Assembly: GCA_965233705.1 (NCBI GenBank)
Contig: CBDDTF010000002.1
Span: 496,001 to 560,000 of the forward strand
Length of the DNA stretch: 64,000 nt
Direction: 5' to 3'
DNA from: Algihabitans sp965233705
Lineage (GTDB): Bacteria; Pseudomonadota; Alphaproteobacteria; Kiloniellales; DSM-21159
Shown: one piece after another, positions 16,022-25,208 of the stretch
Layout: each line of letters opens with the position of its first letter
How positions within the stretch are numbered: the stretch's first letter is position 1
Made by a program: the position numbers and the translations under genes
Notes under the pieces: generated by a model
Databases searched by the model: none
What the model was told of the DNA's origin: nothing
What the model saw: the letters and a program-made list of their open reading frames with translations, nothing else

Positions 16022-16813
16022 TCATTCCGCTAGGTCAACGATCACCGGGACGTGGTCGCTGGGCTTGGTCCAGGCCCGGGTGTCCTTCATAACCGTCATG
16101 TTTTCCAGACGCTTGGCCAGACGCTGCGTGGCCCAGACATGGTCCAGGCGCCAGCCGTAACCCTTCTCGAAGGCGGTCGGGAAGCGATAGCCCCACCAGG
16201 TGTAGAGCGGTTCCGTTTCGGAGACGAAATGACGCGGCACGTCGATGAACTGCCCGGCCTCGATCACCGCCTTCATGGCCGCCGACTCTCCCGGCGTATG
16301 GCCGACGCTGCGCACCAGGCGCTTGTGATTCCAGACATCTTTTTCCAGCGGCGCCACGTTGAGATCGCCCAGCAACAGCAGGGGACGGGCCTTGGCCTCG
16401 GCCGCGGCCCAGTGCTGCATCTCCTCCAGGAAGGCCAGCTTGTGGGCGAACTTGTCATTCCGTTCCGGATCCGGAATTGGTCCCCCGGAGGGCACGTAGA
16501 AGCAGTGGATGTCGACCCCGGCGACCCGCGCCCAGAGGTGGCGCTTGTCGTCCTTGCCGCACCACACGCGCCGGCCGTGCGCCTCGAAGGGCCGGCGCGA
16601 GGCGATGGCCACGCCGTTGTAGGCCTTCTGGCCGCAAATCAGCAGGTGCTCGTAGCCCATCGCCTTGACGTCCTTTTCGGGGAAGGAGCCGTCGGCGACC
16701 TTGGTTTCCTGCAGGCAGAGCACGTCGGGCCGCTGGTCCTGGTCGAAGCGGGCCAAGTGATCGAGCCGTTGGCGCAGGGAGTTGACGTTCCAGGTCGCGA
16801 CGCGCAGGGGCAT
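16022..16813 (-). CDS. xth: Exodeoxyribonuclease III
   Basis: A 263-aa exonuclease III / AP endonuclease of base-excision repair. The endonuclease-exonuclease-phosphatase fold motifs are in order: ATWNVNSLRQR, CLQETKV (metal E), YNGVAI, GDLNVAP, RLDHVWAT and the terminal PSDHVPV with the catalytic His. Length is normal. Its GC content is visibly lower in places than its neighbours (for example around 16300-16360). This is mild and does not by itself indicate transfer. The structured non-coding stretch at 16968-17072 lies upstream of it. Confidence 0.96.
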   Translation of the reverse strand: MPLRVATWNVNSLRQRLDHLARFDQDQRPDVLCLQETKVADGSFPEKDVKAMGYEHLLICGQKAYNGVAIASRRPFEAHGRRVWCGKDDKRHLWARVAGVDIHCFYVPSGGPIPDPERNDKFAHKLAFLEEMQHWAAAEAKARPLLLLGDLNVAPLEKDVWNHKRLVRSVGHTPGESAAMKAVIEAGQFIDVPRHFVSETEPLYTWWGYRFPTAFEKGYGWRLDHVWATQRLAKRLENMTVMKDTRAWTKPSDHVPVIVDLAE

Positions 16814-16967
16814 GGAGTGGCACTCGTTCCGGTTCCGTGACGAAGGGGCGGCCAGCCTAAAGGCTTTGGCACGGCGGCGGAAGGCGCGGGCTGCGAGGAC
16901 CTGGAGAGGGGCGGGCGAACGCGCCCGGCAGCGGCTGATCCGGCGCGTTCCGGGGGCCAGAAACAGC

Positions 16968-17072
16968 GGAACGCCCGGTCGGGGGGATGGCCGGGCGTTC
17001 CTAGCTCCTAGGAGCTGTCGGCGGAAGATGGCAGGGGACCAATTCCTTCCGCGTCGACCCTTAACATAAGGG
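16968..17072. other. Stretch of four consecutive hairpins in the xth-aroE gap
   Basis: Within 105 bases there are four adjacent self-complementary elements. The first is GGAACGCCCGGTC/GGCCGGGCGTTCC (16968-17001). The second is the perfect 14-bp palindrome AGCTCCTAGGAGCT (17003-17016). The third is GTCG+GCGGAAG pairing with CTTCCGC+CGAC (17017-17058), and the fourth is CCCTTA-ACA-TAAGGG (17058-17072). It lies in the 403-base gap (16814-17216) between xth and the end of aroE. No ORF is convincing there. It could be a non-coding RNA, a terminator cluster or a protein-binding array; strand and function are unknown. Confidence 0.6.
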
Positions 17073-17216
17073 ACCGAGACGCCGAATCAATCGCAACGCC
17101 TGCGTTAGGAAGCCGCAGGCAGCGCAAACCTGCATTGCCATGGTTGCAGAGCTGGCCGGCCACTCGCCTCGCGCCCGGAGTGGGTAGGACAACGATCCCA
17201 AGCGCGGCTCCGGCTG

Positions 17217-18059
17217 TCAGCCCAGCGCCGCCAGGATCGAGACGCGCAGGGCGGCATCGACCTCCGGCGCGCGGCCGAACCAGGCCTCGAAGCCGGGGCG
17301 GGCCTGATGCAGCAGCATGCCCAGGCCGTCGACGGTGGGATGGCCGGCGGCGCGGGCCGCGCGCAGCAGCGGCGTTTCCAGCGGCACGTAGACGATGTCG
17401 GTCACCAGCGCGCCCGCGGGCAGGGGGGTCAGGTCGATCTCCAGCGGCGGATGCCCGCTCATGCCCAGGCTGGTGGTGTTGACCAGCAGATTGGCCCCCT
17501 CCAGCGCCGCCGCCGCCCAGGCGCGGGCGGCAATCCCCTCGCCCAGATCGTCGGCCAGGCGCTCGGCCCGCGCGGCGGTGCGGTTGAGCACCCGCACCTG
17601 CGGCACGCCGGCCTCGCGCAGGGCGAAGGCCACCGCGCGCGCCGCGCCGCCGGCGCCCAACACCACGGCCGGGCCGGCCGCCGGGCGCCAGTCCGGCACC
17701 TCCTGACGCAGGTTTTCCAGGAAACCGTAGGCGTCGGTGTTGGAGCCCAGGATGCGGCCGTCGCGGAATACCAGGGTATTCACGGCACCGATCGCCCGCG
17801 CCGCCGGGTCGACCGCGTCGCAGAGCGCCAGCGCGGCCTGCTTGTGCGGCACGGTGACATTGGCGCCGGCATAGCCCTCGGCCACCAGGGCGCGGACGTA
17901 GCCGCCGAAGACCTGCGGCGGCACCGGCAGGTGTTCGTAGGAGCCGGCCAGGCCGTAGCGTTTCAGCCAGTGACCGTGCAGCCGGGGGGACAGGGAGTGG
18001 CGCACCGGCCAGCCGAGCACGCCGGCCTGCGGGGCGGTATCGCCGGGGGCCGCGCTCAT
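17217..18059 (-). CDS. aroE: Shikimate dehydrogenase
   Basis: NADP-dependent reduction of 3-dehydroshikimate in aromatic amino-acid synthesis. The 280-aa protein starts with GVLGWPVRHSLSPRLH (substrate-binding serines), followed by the catalytic lysine in NVTVPHKQ, the NTDAYGF aspartate, the nucleotide-binding VLGAGGAARA and NRTAARAERLA. The ATG overlaps the maf stop by 4 bp, which fixes the start. This is the last gene of ppsR-maf-aroE. In many alphaproteobacteria coaE and dnaQ follow, but here they do not. Confidence 0.96.
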   Translation of the reverse strand: MSAAPGDTAPQAGVLGWPVRHSLSPRLHGHWLKRYGLAGSYEHLPVPPQVFGGYVRALVAEGYAGANVTVPHKQAALALCDAVDPAARAIGAVNTLVFRDGRILGSNTDAYGFLENLRQEVPDWRPAAGPAVVLGAGGAARAVAFALREAGVPQVRVLNRTAARAERLADDLGEGIAARAWAAAALEGANLLVNTTSLGMSGHPPLEIDLTPLPAGALVTDIVYVPLETPLLRAARAAGHPTVDGLGMLLHQARPGFEAWFGRAPEVDAALRVSILAALG

Positions 18060-18739
18060 CGCGGCACCACGCCGTTGGCGCGCAGCAGGTCGAGCAAGGG
18101 CAGCAGCGGCAGGCCGAGGATGGTGAAGACGTCGCCCTCGACCCGCTGGAAGAGCTGCACGCCGGGCCCCTCGATCTGGTAGGCGCCGACCGAAGCGAGC
18201 GCGGCCGGGCCGACGGCCGCCAGGTAGCGGTCGACGAAGTCCTCGCTCAAGGGCCGCAGGGTCAGGCGGGCGCGCGCGTTGTGATGCCAGATCCTCCCGC
18301 CGTCGCGCACCACGCAGACGCTGGTCTCCAGCGTGTGGCTGCGCCCGGACAGGGCCAGGAGCTGGGCGCGCGCGGCGGCCAGGTCGGCGGGCTTGTCGTA
18401 CCACTGGCCTTCGCAGTCGAGCATCTGGTCGGCGCCGATCACCAGGGGACCGGGGCCGCCGGCGCCGCCCAGCCGCTCGCTGACCCGTCGGGCCTTCAGC
18501 TCGGCCAGGGTCTCGGCGACCTGCGCGGCGCTGGCCCCCTCGGCGCGCAGGGCGAGCTTGACCTCCGCCTCGTCGACCGCCGCCGGCAGCGCCTCGATTT
18601 CCAGGCCGGCGTCCTGCAGCAGCTTGCGCCGCGCGACGCTGGCCGAGGCCAGCACCAGGGCCGGGGCGTCGGGCTGCATCAGGCAAACGGCGGCGGCGGC
18701 GCCGGCCGGCGGCGGACTGTCCATATCGCTCGGTCTCAC
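18056..18739 (-). CDS. maf: Maf-family nucleotide pyrophosphatase
   Basis: A 227-aa Maf/YceF-type nucleoside triphosphate pyrophosphatase that removes non-canonical or modified nucleotides. Motifs: ASASVARRKLL (S-x-S-x2-R, substrate loop), the acidic DEAEVK, GADQML with the catalytic Asp, and GAYQIEGPGVQLF near the C-terminus. A GTG start overlaps the ppsR stop by 4 bp; an ATG five codons in (18724) is an alternative. The N-terminal 20 residues are low-complexity. Gene order ppsR-maf-aroE is conserved near alphaproteobacterial origins. Confidence 0.93.
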   Translation of the reverse strand: MRPSDMDSPPPAGAAAAVCLMQPDAPALVLASASVARRKLLQDAGLEIEALPAAVDEAEVKLALRAEGASAAQVAETLAELKARRVSERLGGAGGPGPLVIGADQMLDCEGQWYDKPADLAAARAQLLALSGRSHTLETSVCVVRDGGRIWHHNARARLTLRPLSEDFVDRYLAAVGPAALASVGAYQIEGPGVQLFQRVEGDVFTILGLPLLPLLDLLRANGVVPR

Positions 18740-19677
18740 TCGGTCCCTCGGGTTTCGGCCTCCTGGCGGCGATGGCGCGCCAGCAGGGTGAGAATCGCCG
18801 CCGCCGTCTCCTCGATCGAGCGGCGGGTGACGTCCAGCGTCGGCCAGCCCATGCGTGCGCAGAGGCGGCGCGCCTCGGCCACCTCGCGCTTGACCGCGTC
18901 GGGGTCGGCGTAGGTCGAGCCGTCGTCGCGGTCGGTCATCTGGCGCAGCCGGTTCTTGCGCACCTGCACCAGGCGCTGAGGGTCCTTGGTCAGCCCGACC
19001 ACCAGCGGCCGCTTCAGCGCCAGCAGCTCCTCGGGCGGCGACATGCCGGGCACCAGCGGCACGTTGGCGGCGCGCAGGCCGCGGTTGGCCAGATAGATGC
19101 AGGTCGGCGTCTTGGAGGTGCGCGAGACGCCGGTCAGCACCACCTCGGCCTCGTGCAGGCTGGCGAGCTGCTGGCCGTCATCGTGGGCCATGGCGAAGTT
19201 CATCGCCTCGATGCGGCCGAAGTACTCGGCGTCCAGCTCGTGCTGCAGCCCCGGCCGGCCCACGGTGGCCACGTCGAAGTAGGCGACCAGGGCGTGCATC
19301 ACCGGGTCGAGCACCGAGATCGCCGGCACGCCCAGGCGGCGGCAGGCCTCGGTGAGCTGAGCGCGCAGACCCTCGTTGATCAGGGTATAGAGCACCGGCC
19401 CGGGAAAGGCCTCAAGCCCGGCGACCACCTTGTCCATATGGCCGCGCGTCCGCACCAGGGTCCAGGCGTGCTCGACCGGCTCGACGTCGCGGAACTGCGA
19501 GAGCACCGCGCGGGCGACCGAGTTCACCGTCTCGCCGGTGGCATCGGAGACCAGGTGCAGGTTGCCGGGCGCGCGGGACTCGGCGCGCGGCCCGTCGACA
19601 GCCGCGGCGCCTTGCGCGCCCTGCGCTGCCGTCGGCGCCTTCGCCGCGGGTCGGTCGGCTGCCGTCTCGTCCGTCAC
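18736..19677 (-). CDS. ppsR: Pyruvate,phosphate dikinase regulatory protein (RP001/DUF299 family)
   Basis: Bifunctional kinase/pyrophosphorylase that switches PPDK or PEP synthase on and off by threonine phosphorylation. The core starts at HLVSDATGETVNSVARAVL and has the P-loop-like GVSRTSKTPT and the C-terminal DVTRRSIEETAAAIL. The core is of normal length (about 275 aa) but is preceded by a 35-60 residue Ala-rich, probably disordered extension. GTG 19677 is my choice; ATG 19830 and other starts are possible and no clear ribosome site decides. This is the homologue of Rickettsia RP001, which flanks oriC in Caulobacter and Rickettsia. Confidence 0.92.
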   Translation of the reverse strand: MTDETAADRPAAKAPTAAQGAQGAAAVDGPRAESRAPGNLHLVSDATGETVNSVARAVLSQFRDVEPVEHAWTLVRTRGHMDKVVAGLEAFPGPVLYTLINEGLRAQLTEACRRLGVPAISVLDPVMHALVAYFDVATVGRPGLQHELDAEYFGRIEAMNFAMAHDDGQQLASLHEAEVVLTGVSRTSKTPTCIYLANRGLRAANVPLVPGMSPPEELLALKRPLVVGLTKDPQRLVQVRKNRLRQMTDRDDGSTYADPDAVKREVAEARRLCARMGWPTLDVTRRSIEETAAAILTLLARHRRQEAETRGTE

Positions 19678-19884
19678 TGCTGCATCCGCGTCGGTGTCAT
19701 CCAGCGGTCCCCGGCCTGTGGAGTTCTGCGCGGAACGGGGATAACCACGGCCCGCGTCATCTGCGCGAATTTTTCGCCCAGGATGACCCGGCAGCCATGC
19801 CGAGCCCTGTCCGCAGGCGGGCGGCGCCATCCAGCCCGTCGGGACGACTCCGCGTCAAGCGCCGCGGCCAGCGCGCCATCCCCG

Positions 19885-19893
19885 TTATCCACC
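19885..19893 (+). promoter_or_regulatory. DnaA-box-like site
   Basis: TTATCCACC, one mismatch from the TTATCCACA consensus, within the putative origin. Confidence 0.6.
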
Positions 19894-19941
19894 CGATCCC
19901 CAACCCGGTGCAAGCCGCGCCAAACCTGGCTGTCCGCGCAG

Positions 19942-19958
19942 TTATCGACATATCGACA
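19942..19958 (+). promoter_or_regulatory. Two DnaA-box-like sites sharing one base
   Basis: TTATCGACA (19942-19950) followed by ATATCGACA (19950-19958), one and two mismatches from consensus, arranged in tandem on the same strand. Confidence 0.55.
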
Positions 19959-19983
19959 GGCCCCGCACGGGGCGCCGCGGATA

Positions 19984-19992
19984 TGTGGACAA
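19984..19992 (-). promoter_or_regulatory. DnaA-box-like site
   Basis: Plus strand TGTGGACAA, which on the minus strand reads TTGTCCACA, one mismatch from consensus. Confidence 0.55.
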
Positions 19993-20103
19993 GGCCGGGG
20001 ATGGATTTGCCTCCACAGGACTCACAGCCCCGAACAACAACCCCAACCTTTCAACAAAAATATCTTTGTGGGATAGGAAGGGGCCCGCCGAACCGTCGAG
20101 GAC

Positions 20104-21204
20104 ATGCCCGTGGCCGAGAGCAGACCCGATCCCGCCAAACCCGCCACCGCCTCCGTTTCGGCGCCCGAACGTTCCGGCAAGGCGCTGTTGCGCGCCCTGG
20201 CCGGTGAGCGCCTGCCGGTTCCGCCGGTCTGGCTGATGCGCCAGGCCGGGCGCTACCTGCCCGAGTACCGCGAGACGCGCCGTCAGGCGGGCAGCTTCCT
20301 CGACCTCTGCTTCAACCCGGCCTTGGCGACCGAGGTGACCCTGCAGCCGATCCGGCGGTTCGGCTTCGACGCGGCGATCCTCTTCTCCGACATCCTGGTG
20401 ATCCCGCACGCACTGGGGCAGAAGCTCTGGTTCCAGGAAGGGGAGGGGCCGAAGCTGCAGGCGCTGGCCGGCGGCGACGACCTCGCGCGCCTGTCGCTCG
20501 ACGCGCTGCACGAGCGCCTGGGCCCGGTCTACGAGACGCTCGACCGGCTGACCACGGCCTTGCCGGCGGAAACCGCGCTGATCGGCTTTGCAGGCGCGCC
20601 TTGGACCGTGGCCAGCTACATGATCGAGGGCGGCTCCTCGAAGGACTTCCGCACCGCGAAGACCTGGGCCTACAGCGACCCGCAAGGCTTTCAGGCGCTG
20701 ATCGACCTGCTGGTCGAGGCGACCAGCCGCTATCTCTGCCGCCAGGTCGAGGCCGGCGCCGAGGCGCTGCAGCTCTTCGATTCCTGGGCCGGGGTCTGGC
20801 CCGAGCCCTACTTCCGCCGCTGGTGCCTGGCGCCGATGGCCCAGATCGTCCGGCGGGTGAAAGCGCAGCACCCGCAGGTGCCGATCATCCTCTTCCCGCG
20901 CGGTGCCGGCCCGCTCTATGCCGCCGTGGCCGCCGAGGCCGGGGCCGAGGCCCTGTCGCTCGACACCACCCTGCCGCTGGACTGGGCCGCCGCGCAGCTT
21001 CAGGGCCGGGTCACCGTGCAGGGCAACCTCGACCCGATCCTGCTGGTCGCCGGCGGGCCGGCGCTGGAAACGGCGGCGCGCGAAATCGTCGCGGCCCTGT
21101 CCGGCGGGCCCTTCATCTTCAACCTGGGCCACGGCATCGTGCCCCAGACGCCGCCCGAGCATGTGGCGAAACTGCTCGACATTGTACGATCGCATCCTAG
21201 CTAA
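20104..21204 (+). CDS. hemE: Uroporphyrinogen decarboxylase
   Basis: Converts uroporphyrinogen III to coproporphyrinogen III in haem synthesis. The 366-aa protein has the signatures PVWLMRQAGRYLPEYR (near residues 39-56), FSDILVIPHALG with the catalytic aspartate, and GFAGAPWTVASYMIEG. It is about 20 residues longer than usual because of a Pro/Ala-rich N-terminus; GAGG lies just before ATG 20104. It is the first gene to the right of the putative origin and leads hemE-hemH-hemJ. Confidence 0.97.
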   Translation: MPVAESRPDPAKPATASVSAPERSGKALLRALAGERLPVPPVWLMRQAGRYLPEYRETRRQAGSFLDLCFNPALATEVTLQPIRRFGFDAAILFSDILVIPHALGQKLWFQEGEGPKLQALAGGDDLARLSLDALHERLGPVYETLDRLTTALPAETALIGFAGAPWTVASYMIEGGSSKDFRTAKTWAYSDPQGFQALIDLLVEATSRYLCRQVEAGAEALQLFDSWAGVWPEPYFRRWCLAPMAQIVRRVKAQHPQVPIILFPRGAGPLYAAVAAEAGAEALSLDTTLPLDWAAAQLQGRVTVQGNLDPILLVAGGPALETAAREIVAALSGGPFIFNLGHGIVPQTPPEHVAKLLDIVRSHPS

Positions 21205-21273
21205 GCGGTCTGGAGCCGCCGGTCCGGCCCGCGAGGGCCGGAGCGAGACCGTGCAAGAGGACCCCGCCGGACG

Positions 21274-22422
21274 ATGCCCGACGCTTCGACCACCACGACC
21301 GAAGGCCGCAGCCAGGACGCCGGCGCCCCCACTGGCGCCCTCACTGTCGCCCCCGTCGGCAGCGGGCCGGCGGCGCGGGCCGCCGATGCGGCCGCGGGCG
21401 GCGCGGTGAAGCCGGCCGACCACCCCGAGCTGCCGGCGCGCAAGATCGGCGTGCTGCTGCTCAACCTCGGCACGCCGGACGGCACCGACTACTGGTCGAT
21501 GCGGCGCTACCTCGGCGAGTTCCTCTCCGACCGCCGCATCATCGAGCTCTCGCCGCTGCTCTGGCAGCCGATCCTGCAGGGCATCATCCTGTCGCTGCGG
21601 CCGGGTAAGTCGGGCCAGAACTACGCCAAGATCTGGAACCGCGAGCTGAACGAGTCGCCGCTGCGCACCTACACCCGCGCCCAGGCCGAGAAGCTTTCCG
21701 AGGCCTTCGGGCCGGACAGCCAGGTGGTGGTCGACTGGGGCATGCGCTACGGCAACCCCTCGACCGCCAGCCGGATCGACTCCCTGGTCGCGCGCGGCTG
21801 CGACCGGCTGCTGCTGTTTCCGCTCTATCCGCAGTATTCCGCGGCGACCACCGGCACGGCCTGCGACCAGGCCTTCCGCGCCCTGATGACCCAGCGCTGG
21901 ATGCCGGCCGTGCGCAGCGTGCCTGCCTACTACGACGACCCGGCCTACATCGAGCTGCTGGCGACCACGGTGGAGGCGCAGCTCGCGGCGCTGGACTTCG
22001 AGCCGGAGGTGCTGCTCGCCTCCTTCCACGGCCTGCCGAAGGAGAACCTGCTCAAGGGCGATCCCTACCACTGCCAGTGCCAGAAGACGGCGCGGCTGCT
22101 GCGTGAGCGGCTGGGCTGGCCGGAGCCGCGCCTGCAGGTGGTCTTCCAGTCGCGCTTCGGCCCCAAGGAGTGGCTGCAGCCCTACGCCGACGAGCGGGTG
22201 GCCGAGCTGGCCGACGGCGGGGTCAAGCGCCTGGCCGTGGTCTCGCCCGGCTTCGCGTCGGACTGCGTGGAGACGCTGGAGGAGCTGGCGATCGGCCTGC
22301 GCGAGACCTTCGAGGAGGCCGGCGGCCGCGACTTCGCCTATCTGCCCTGCCTGAACGAGTCGGACGCGCACATCGCCTACCTGAAGCAGGTGATCGAACG
22401 GGAATTGTGCGGCTGGCTGTGA
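21274..22422 (+). CDS. hemH: Ferrochelatase
   Basis: Inserts Fe(II) into protoporphyrin IX, the last haem step, at the inner membrane. The core of this 382-aa protein begins at IGVLLLNLGTPDG; the invariant His is in LASFHGLPK and the catalytic Glu in DCVETLEEL. The CQCQK segment contains cysteines that in some bacterial ferrochelatases belong to a [2Fe-2S] site, but the full ligand set is not clear here. The first 55 residues are an Ala/Thr-rich extension not usual in the family, so a later start is possible, but no better ribosome site is seen. It lies 69 bp after hemE. Confidence 0.95.
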   Translation: MPDASTTTTEGRSQDAGAPTGALTVAPVGSGPAARAADAAAGGAVKPADHPELPARKIGVLLLNLGTPDGTDYWSMRRYLGEFLSDRRIIELSPLLWQPILQGIILSLRPGKSGQNYAKIWNRELNESPLRTYTRAQAEKLSEAFGPDSQVVVDWGMRYGNPSTASRIDSLVARGCDRLLLFPLYPQYSAATTGTACDQAFRALMTQRWMPAVRSVPAYYDDPAYIELLATTVEAQLAALDFEPEVLLASFHGLPKENLLKGDPYHCQCQKTARLLRERLGWPEPRLQVVFQSRFGPKEWLQPYADERVAELADGGVKRLAVVSPGFASDCVETLEELAIGLRETFEEAGGRDFAYLPCLNESDAHIAYLKQVIERELCGWL

Positions 22423-22522
22423 TGGGTTAGGCCGGGCGGCGGACGGGCGTGCCGTTGCGCCGCCGCCTCGATCTCAAGGCGCAGCGACCTCAAGCCGCGT
22501 CAACCGCAAGGGAACGGTCTCG

Positions 22523-22963
22523 ATGGATTTCATGTTCGCGCTGGTGCCCTGGATCAAGGCCCTGCACGTGCTTTCCGTGATCGCCTGGATGGCGGGGTTG
22601 CTCTACCTGCCGCGACTCTACGTCTACCACGCCCAGGTCGAAGTCGGCTCGGAGACCAGCGAGACCTTCAAGGTGATGGAACGCCGACTGCTCAAGGCCA
22701 TCACCACGCCGGCCATGCTGGCCTCCCTGCTGTTCGGGCTGATCCTGCTCGGCCAGCCCGGCCTGCTGGAGCAGGGCTGGATGCACGTCAAGCTGGCGCT
22801 GCTGATCGGCATGTTCGTGATGCACGGGCTCTACGCCAAGTGGCGCAAGGACTTCGAGGCCGACCGCAACACGCGGCCGCACACCTTCTACCGTTGGATG
22901 AACGAGGTGCCGACGGTGCTGCTGATCGCCATCGTCCTGCTGGCGGTGGTCAAGCCCTTCTGA
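22523..22963 (+). CDS. hemJ: Protoporphyrinogen oxidase HemJ
   Basis: A 146-aa integral membrane protein of the HemJ (UPF0093) family, the usual protoporphyrinogen IX oxidase of alphaproteobacteria. It has four hydrophobic segments; helix one contains the conserved IKALHVLSVIAWMAGLLYLP with H15 and W22, followed by R31 and H36, the residues that in the family bind haem or the porphyrin. Its position directly after hemE and hemH completes the terminal haem pathway in one cluster. Confidence 0.95.
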   Translation: MDFMFALVPWIKALHVLSVIAWMAGLLYLPRLYVYHAQVEVGSETSETFKVMERRLLKAITTPAMLASLLFGLILLGQPGLLEQGWMHVKLALLIGMFVMHGLYAKWRKDFEADRNTRPHTFYRWMNEVPTVLLIAIVLLAVVKPF

Positions 22964-23024
22964 GGCCGCCGCCCGCGCCCCCGAGGCACCAGCGCCGCGT
23001 GCGCGGACAGCCGGGAAAGCCCGC

Positions 23025-23462
23025 ATGAGCCAGAAGAGCGCCCCCGAACACGACCCGCCTTTTGCGCTGGTGGGCATCGATCATGTCGTGCTGCGTGTGC
23101 GCGACCTGGCGGCCATGCTGCGCTTCTACCGGGACACGCTGGGCTGCCGCCTGGAGCGCGAGCAGGCCGAACTCGGGCTCTACCAGCTCCGCGCCGGACG
23201 CAGCCTGATCGACCTGGTCACCGTCGAGGGCAAGCTGGGGCGGGCCGGCGGCGCCGCGCCGGGGGCCGAGGGGCACAATCTGGACCATTTCTGCCTGACG
23301 CTCAGGCCCTTCGACCCGGCGGCGCTGCGCGCTCACCTGGCAGACCACGGCGTCGCGGTGGGCGAGGAGGGCGAGCGTTACGGCGCCGAGGGCTCGGGCC
23401 AGTCCCTCTACCTGCGCGACCCCGAGGGCAACACCGTGGAGCTGAAGGGCGCCCGCAGCTAG
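23025..23462 (+). CDS. VOC/glyoxalase-family protein
   Basis: A 145-aa vicinal-oxygen-chelate fold protein with the start GIDHVVLRVRDLAAMLRFYRDTLG (metal ligand H about residue 20), a second half HNLDHFCLTLRPF and the terminal DPEGNTVELKG with the ligand Glu. Substrate unknown; members include glyoxalases, dioxygenases and resistance proteins. It sits between hemJ and the rho leader and may be cotranscribed with the haem genes. Confidence 0.9.
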   Translation: MSQKSAPEHDPPFALVGIDHVVLRVRDLAAMLRFYRDTLGCRLEREQAELGLYQLRAGRSLIDLVTVEGKLGRAGGAAPGAEGHNLDHFCLTLRPFDPAALRAHLADHGVAVGEEGERYGAEGSGQSLYLRDPEGNTVELKGARS

Positions 23463-23562
23463 CGCGATCGGCGCGCGCCGGGCCCCGCGTCGGGCCCCGC
23501 GCCGTGATGGCGGACGCTTGCGCCCGGCTCATGCCGGCGGCGGTTCGCCGGCCCGCGCGCGC

Positions 23563-23592
23563 TTGACGCCGCCCGGCACGATCGGTCATATA
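23563..23592 (+). promoter_or_regulatory. Sigma-70-like promoter for rho
   Basis: TTGACG (23563-23568), an 18-base spacer, then CATATA (23587-23592), the most AT-rich point of the gap. Transcription would start near 23599 and give a leader of about 275 nt before rho. Confidence 0.6.
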
Positions 23593-23598
23593 TTCAAG

Positions 23599-23875
23599 AG
23601 CGTGGCCGGCTTGTCCGGCTCGCGCGTCCTTCCCACCTAGTTGCGCAGAACAGCGGCCCGCCAAGGGACCCCGTCCGCGAACGCCGCCCGGCATCTTCCG
23701 CAGTCCGGCCCGCCCTGCTGCGGGTGCACCTGTCCGAAGCCGACCAGACCAACGGCCCGATCGCGCAGAACAGCCTGTTCACCGGCCGCCGCGCCGCGCC
23801 GCTTCTTCGATTGCTCTTCGCACGCCCGTTCTCCGCGGGTGCCCCCAACGCCAGATCCGCGACACCCGATCCGCC
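23599..23875 (+). promoter_or_regulatory. Long rho leader region
   Basis: About 277 bases of untranslated leader. It contains the direct repeat GCGCAGAACAGC at 23643-23654 and 23763-23774, and the stretch before rho (23800-23870) is C-rich and G-poor on the RNA strand, as rut sites are. Autoregulated attenuation of rho by Rho is known in other bacteria; here it is inference. No convincing leader peptide is seen. The rest of the 413-base gap (23463-23562) holds nothing I can name. Confidence 0.45.
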
Positions 23876-25132
<1,257 letters not shown>

Positions 25133-25208
25133 CATCACCAAGTCGGGAGAGGGCTCGGGCCGGCCGCCCGATCCTTGCGACCCGGGGCCGGAGGAGACAC
25201 AGCGAGCC

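Larger units (their letters stand above)
19678..20103. other. Putative chromosomal replication origin (oriC)
   Basis: A 426-base gap between the divergent ppsR (RP001 homologue) and hemE genes, the conserved location of oriC in Caulobacter and Rickettsia. It contains several DnaA-box-like 9-mers with one or two mismatches to TTATCCACA (19736-19744 minus, 19885-19893, 19942-19950, 19950-19958, 19984-19992 minus). Next to hemE is the only AT-rich run of the gap (about 20050-20066, TTTCAACAAAAATATCTTTG), a candidate unwinding element. I saw no TTAA-N7-TTAA CtrA boxes. The exact limits are uncertain, and part of the sequence on the ppsR side could be coding if ppsR starts further upstream. Confidence 0.72.

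Noticed and set aside
19678..20103. CtrA boxes in the putative origin
   Set aside because: No TTAA-N7-TTAA(C) arrangement could be found; only DnaA-box-like sites are present.
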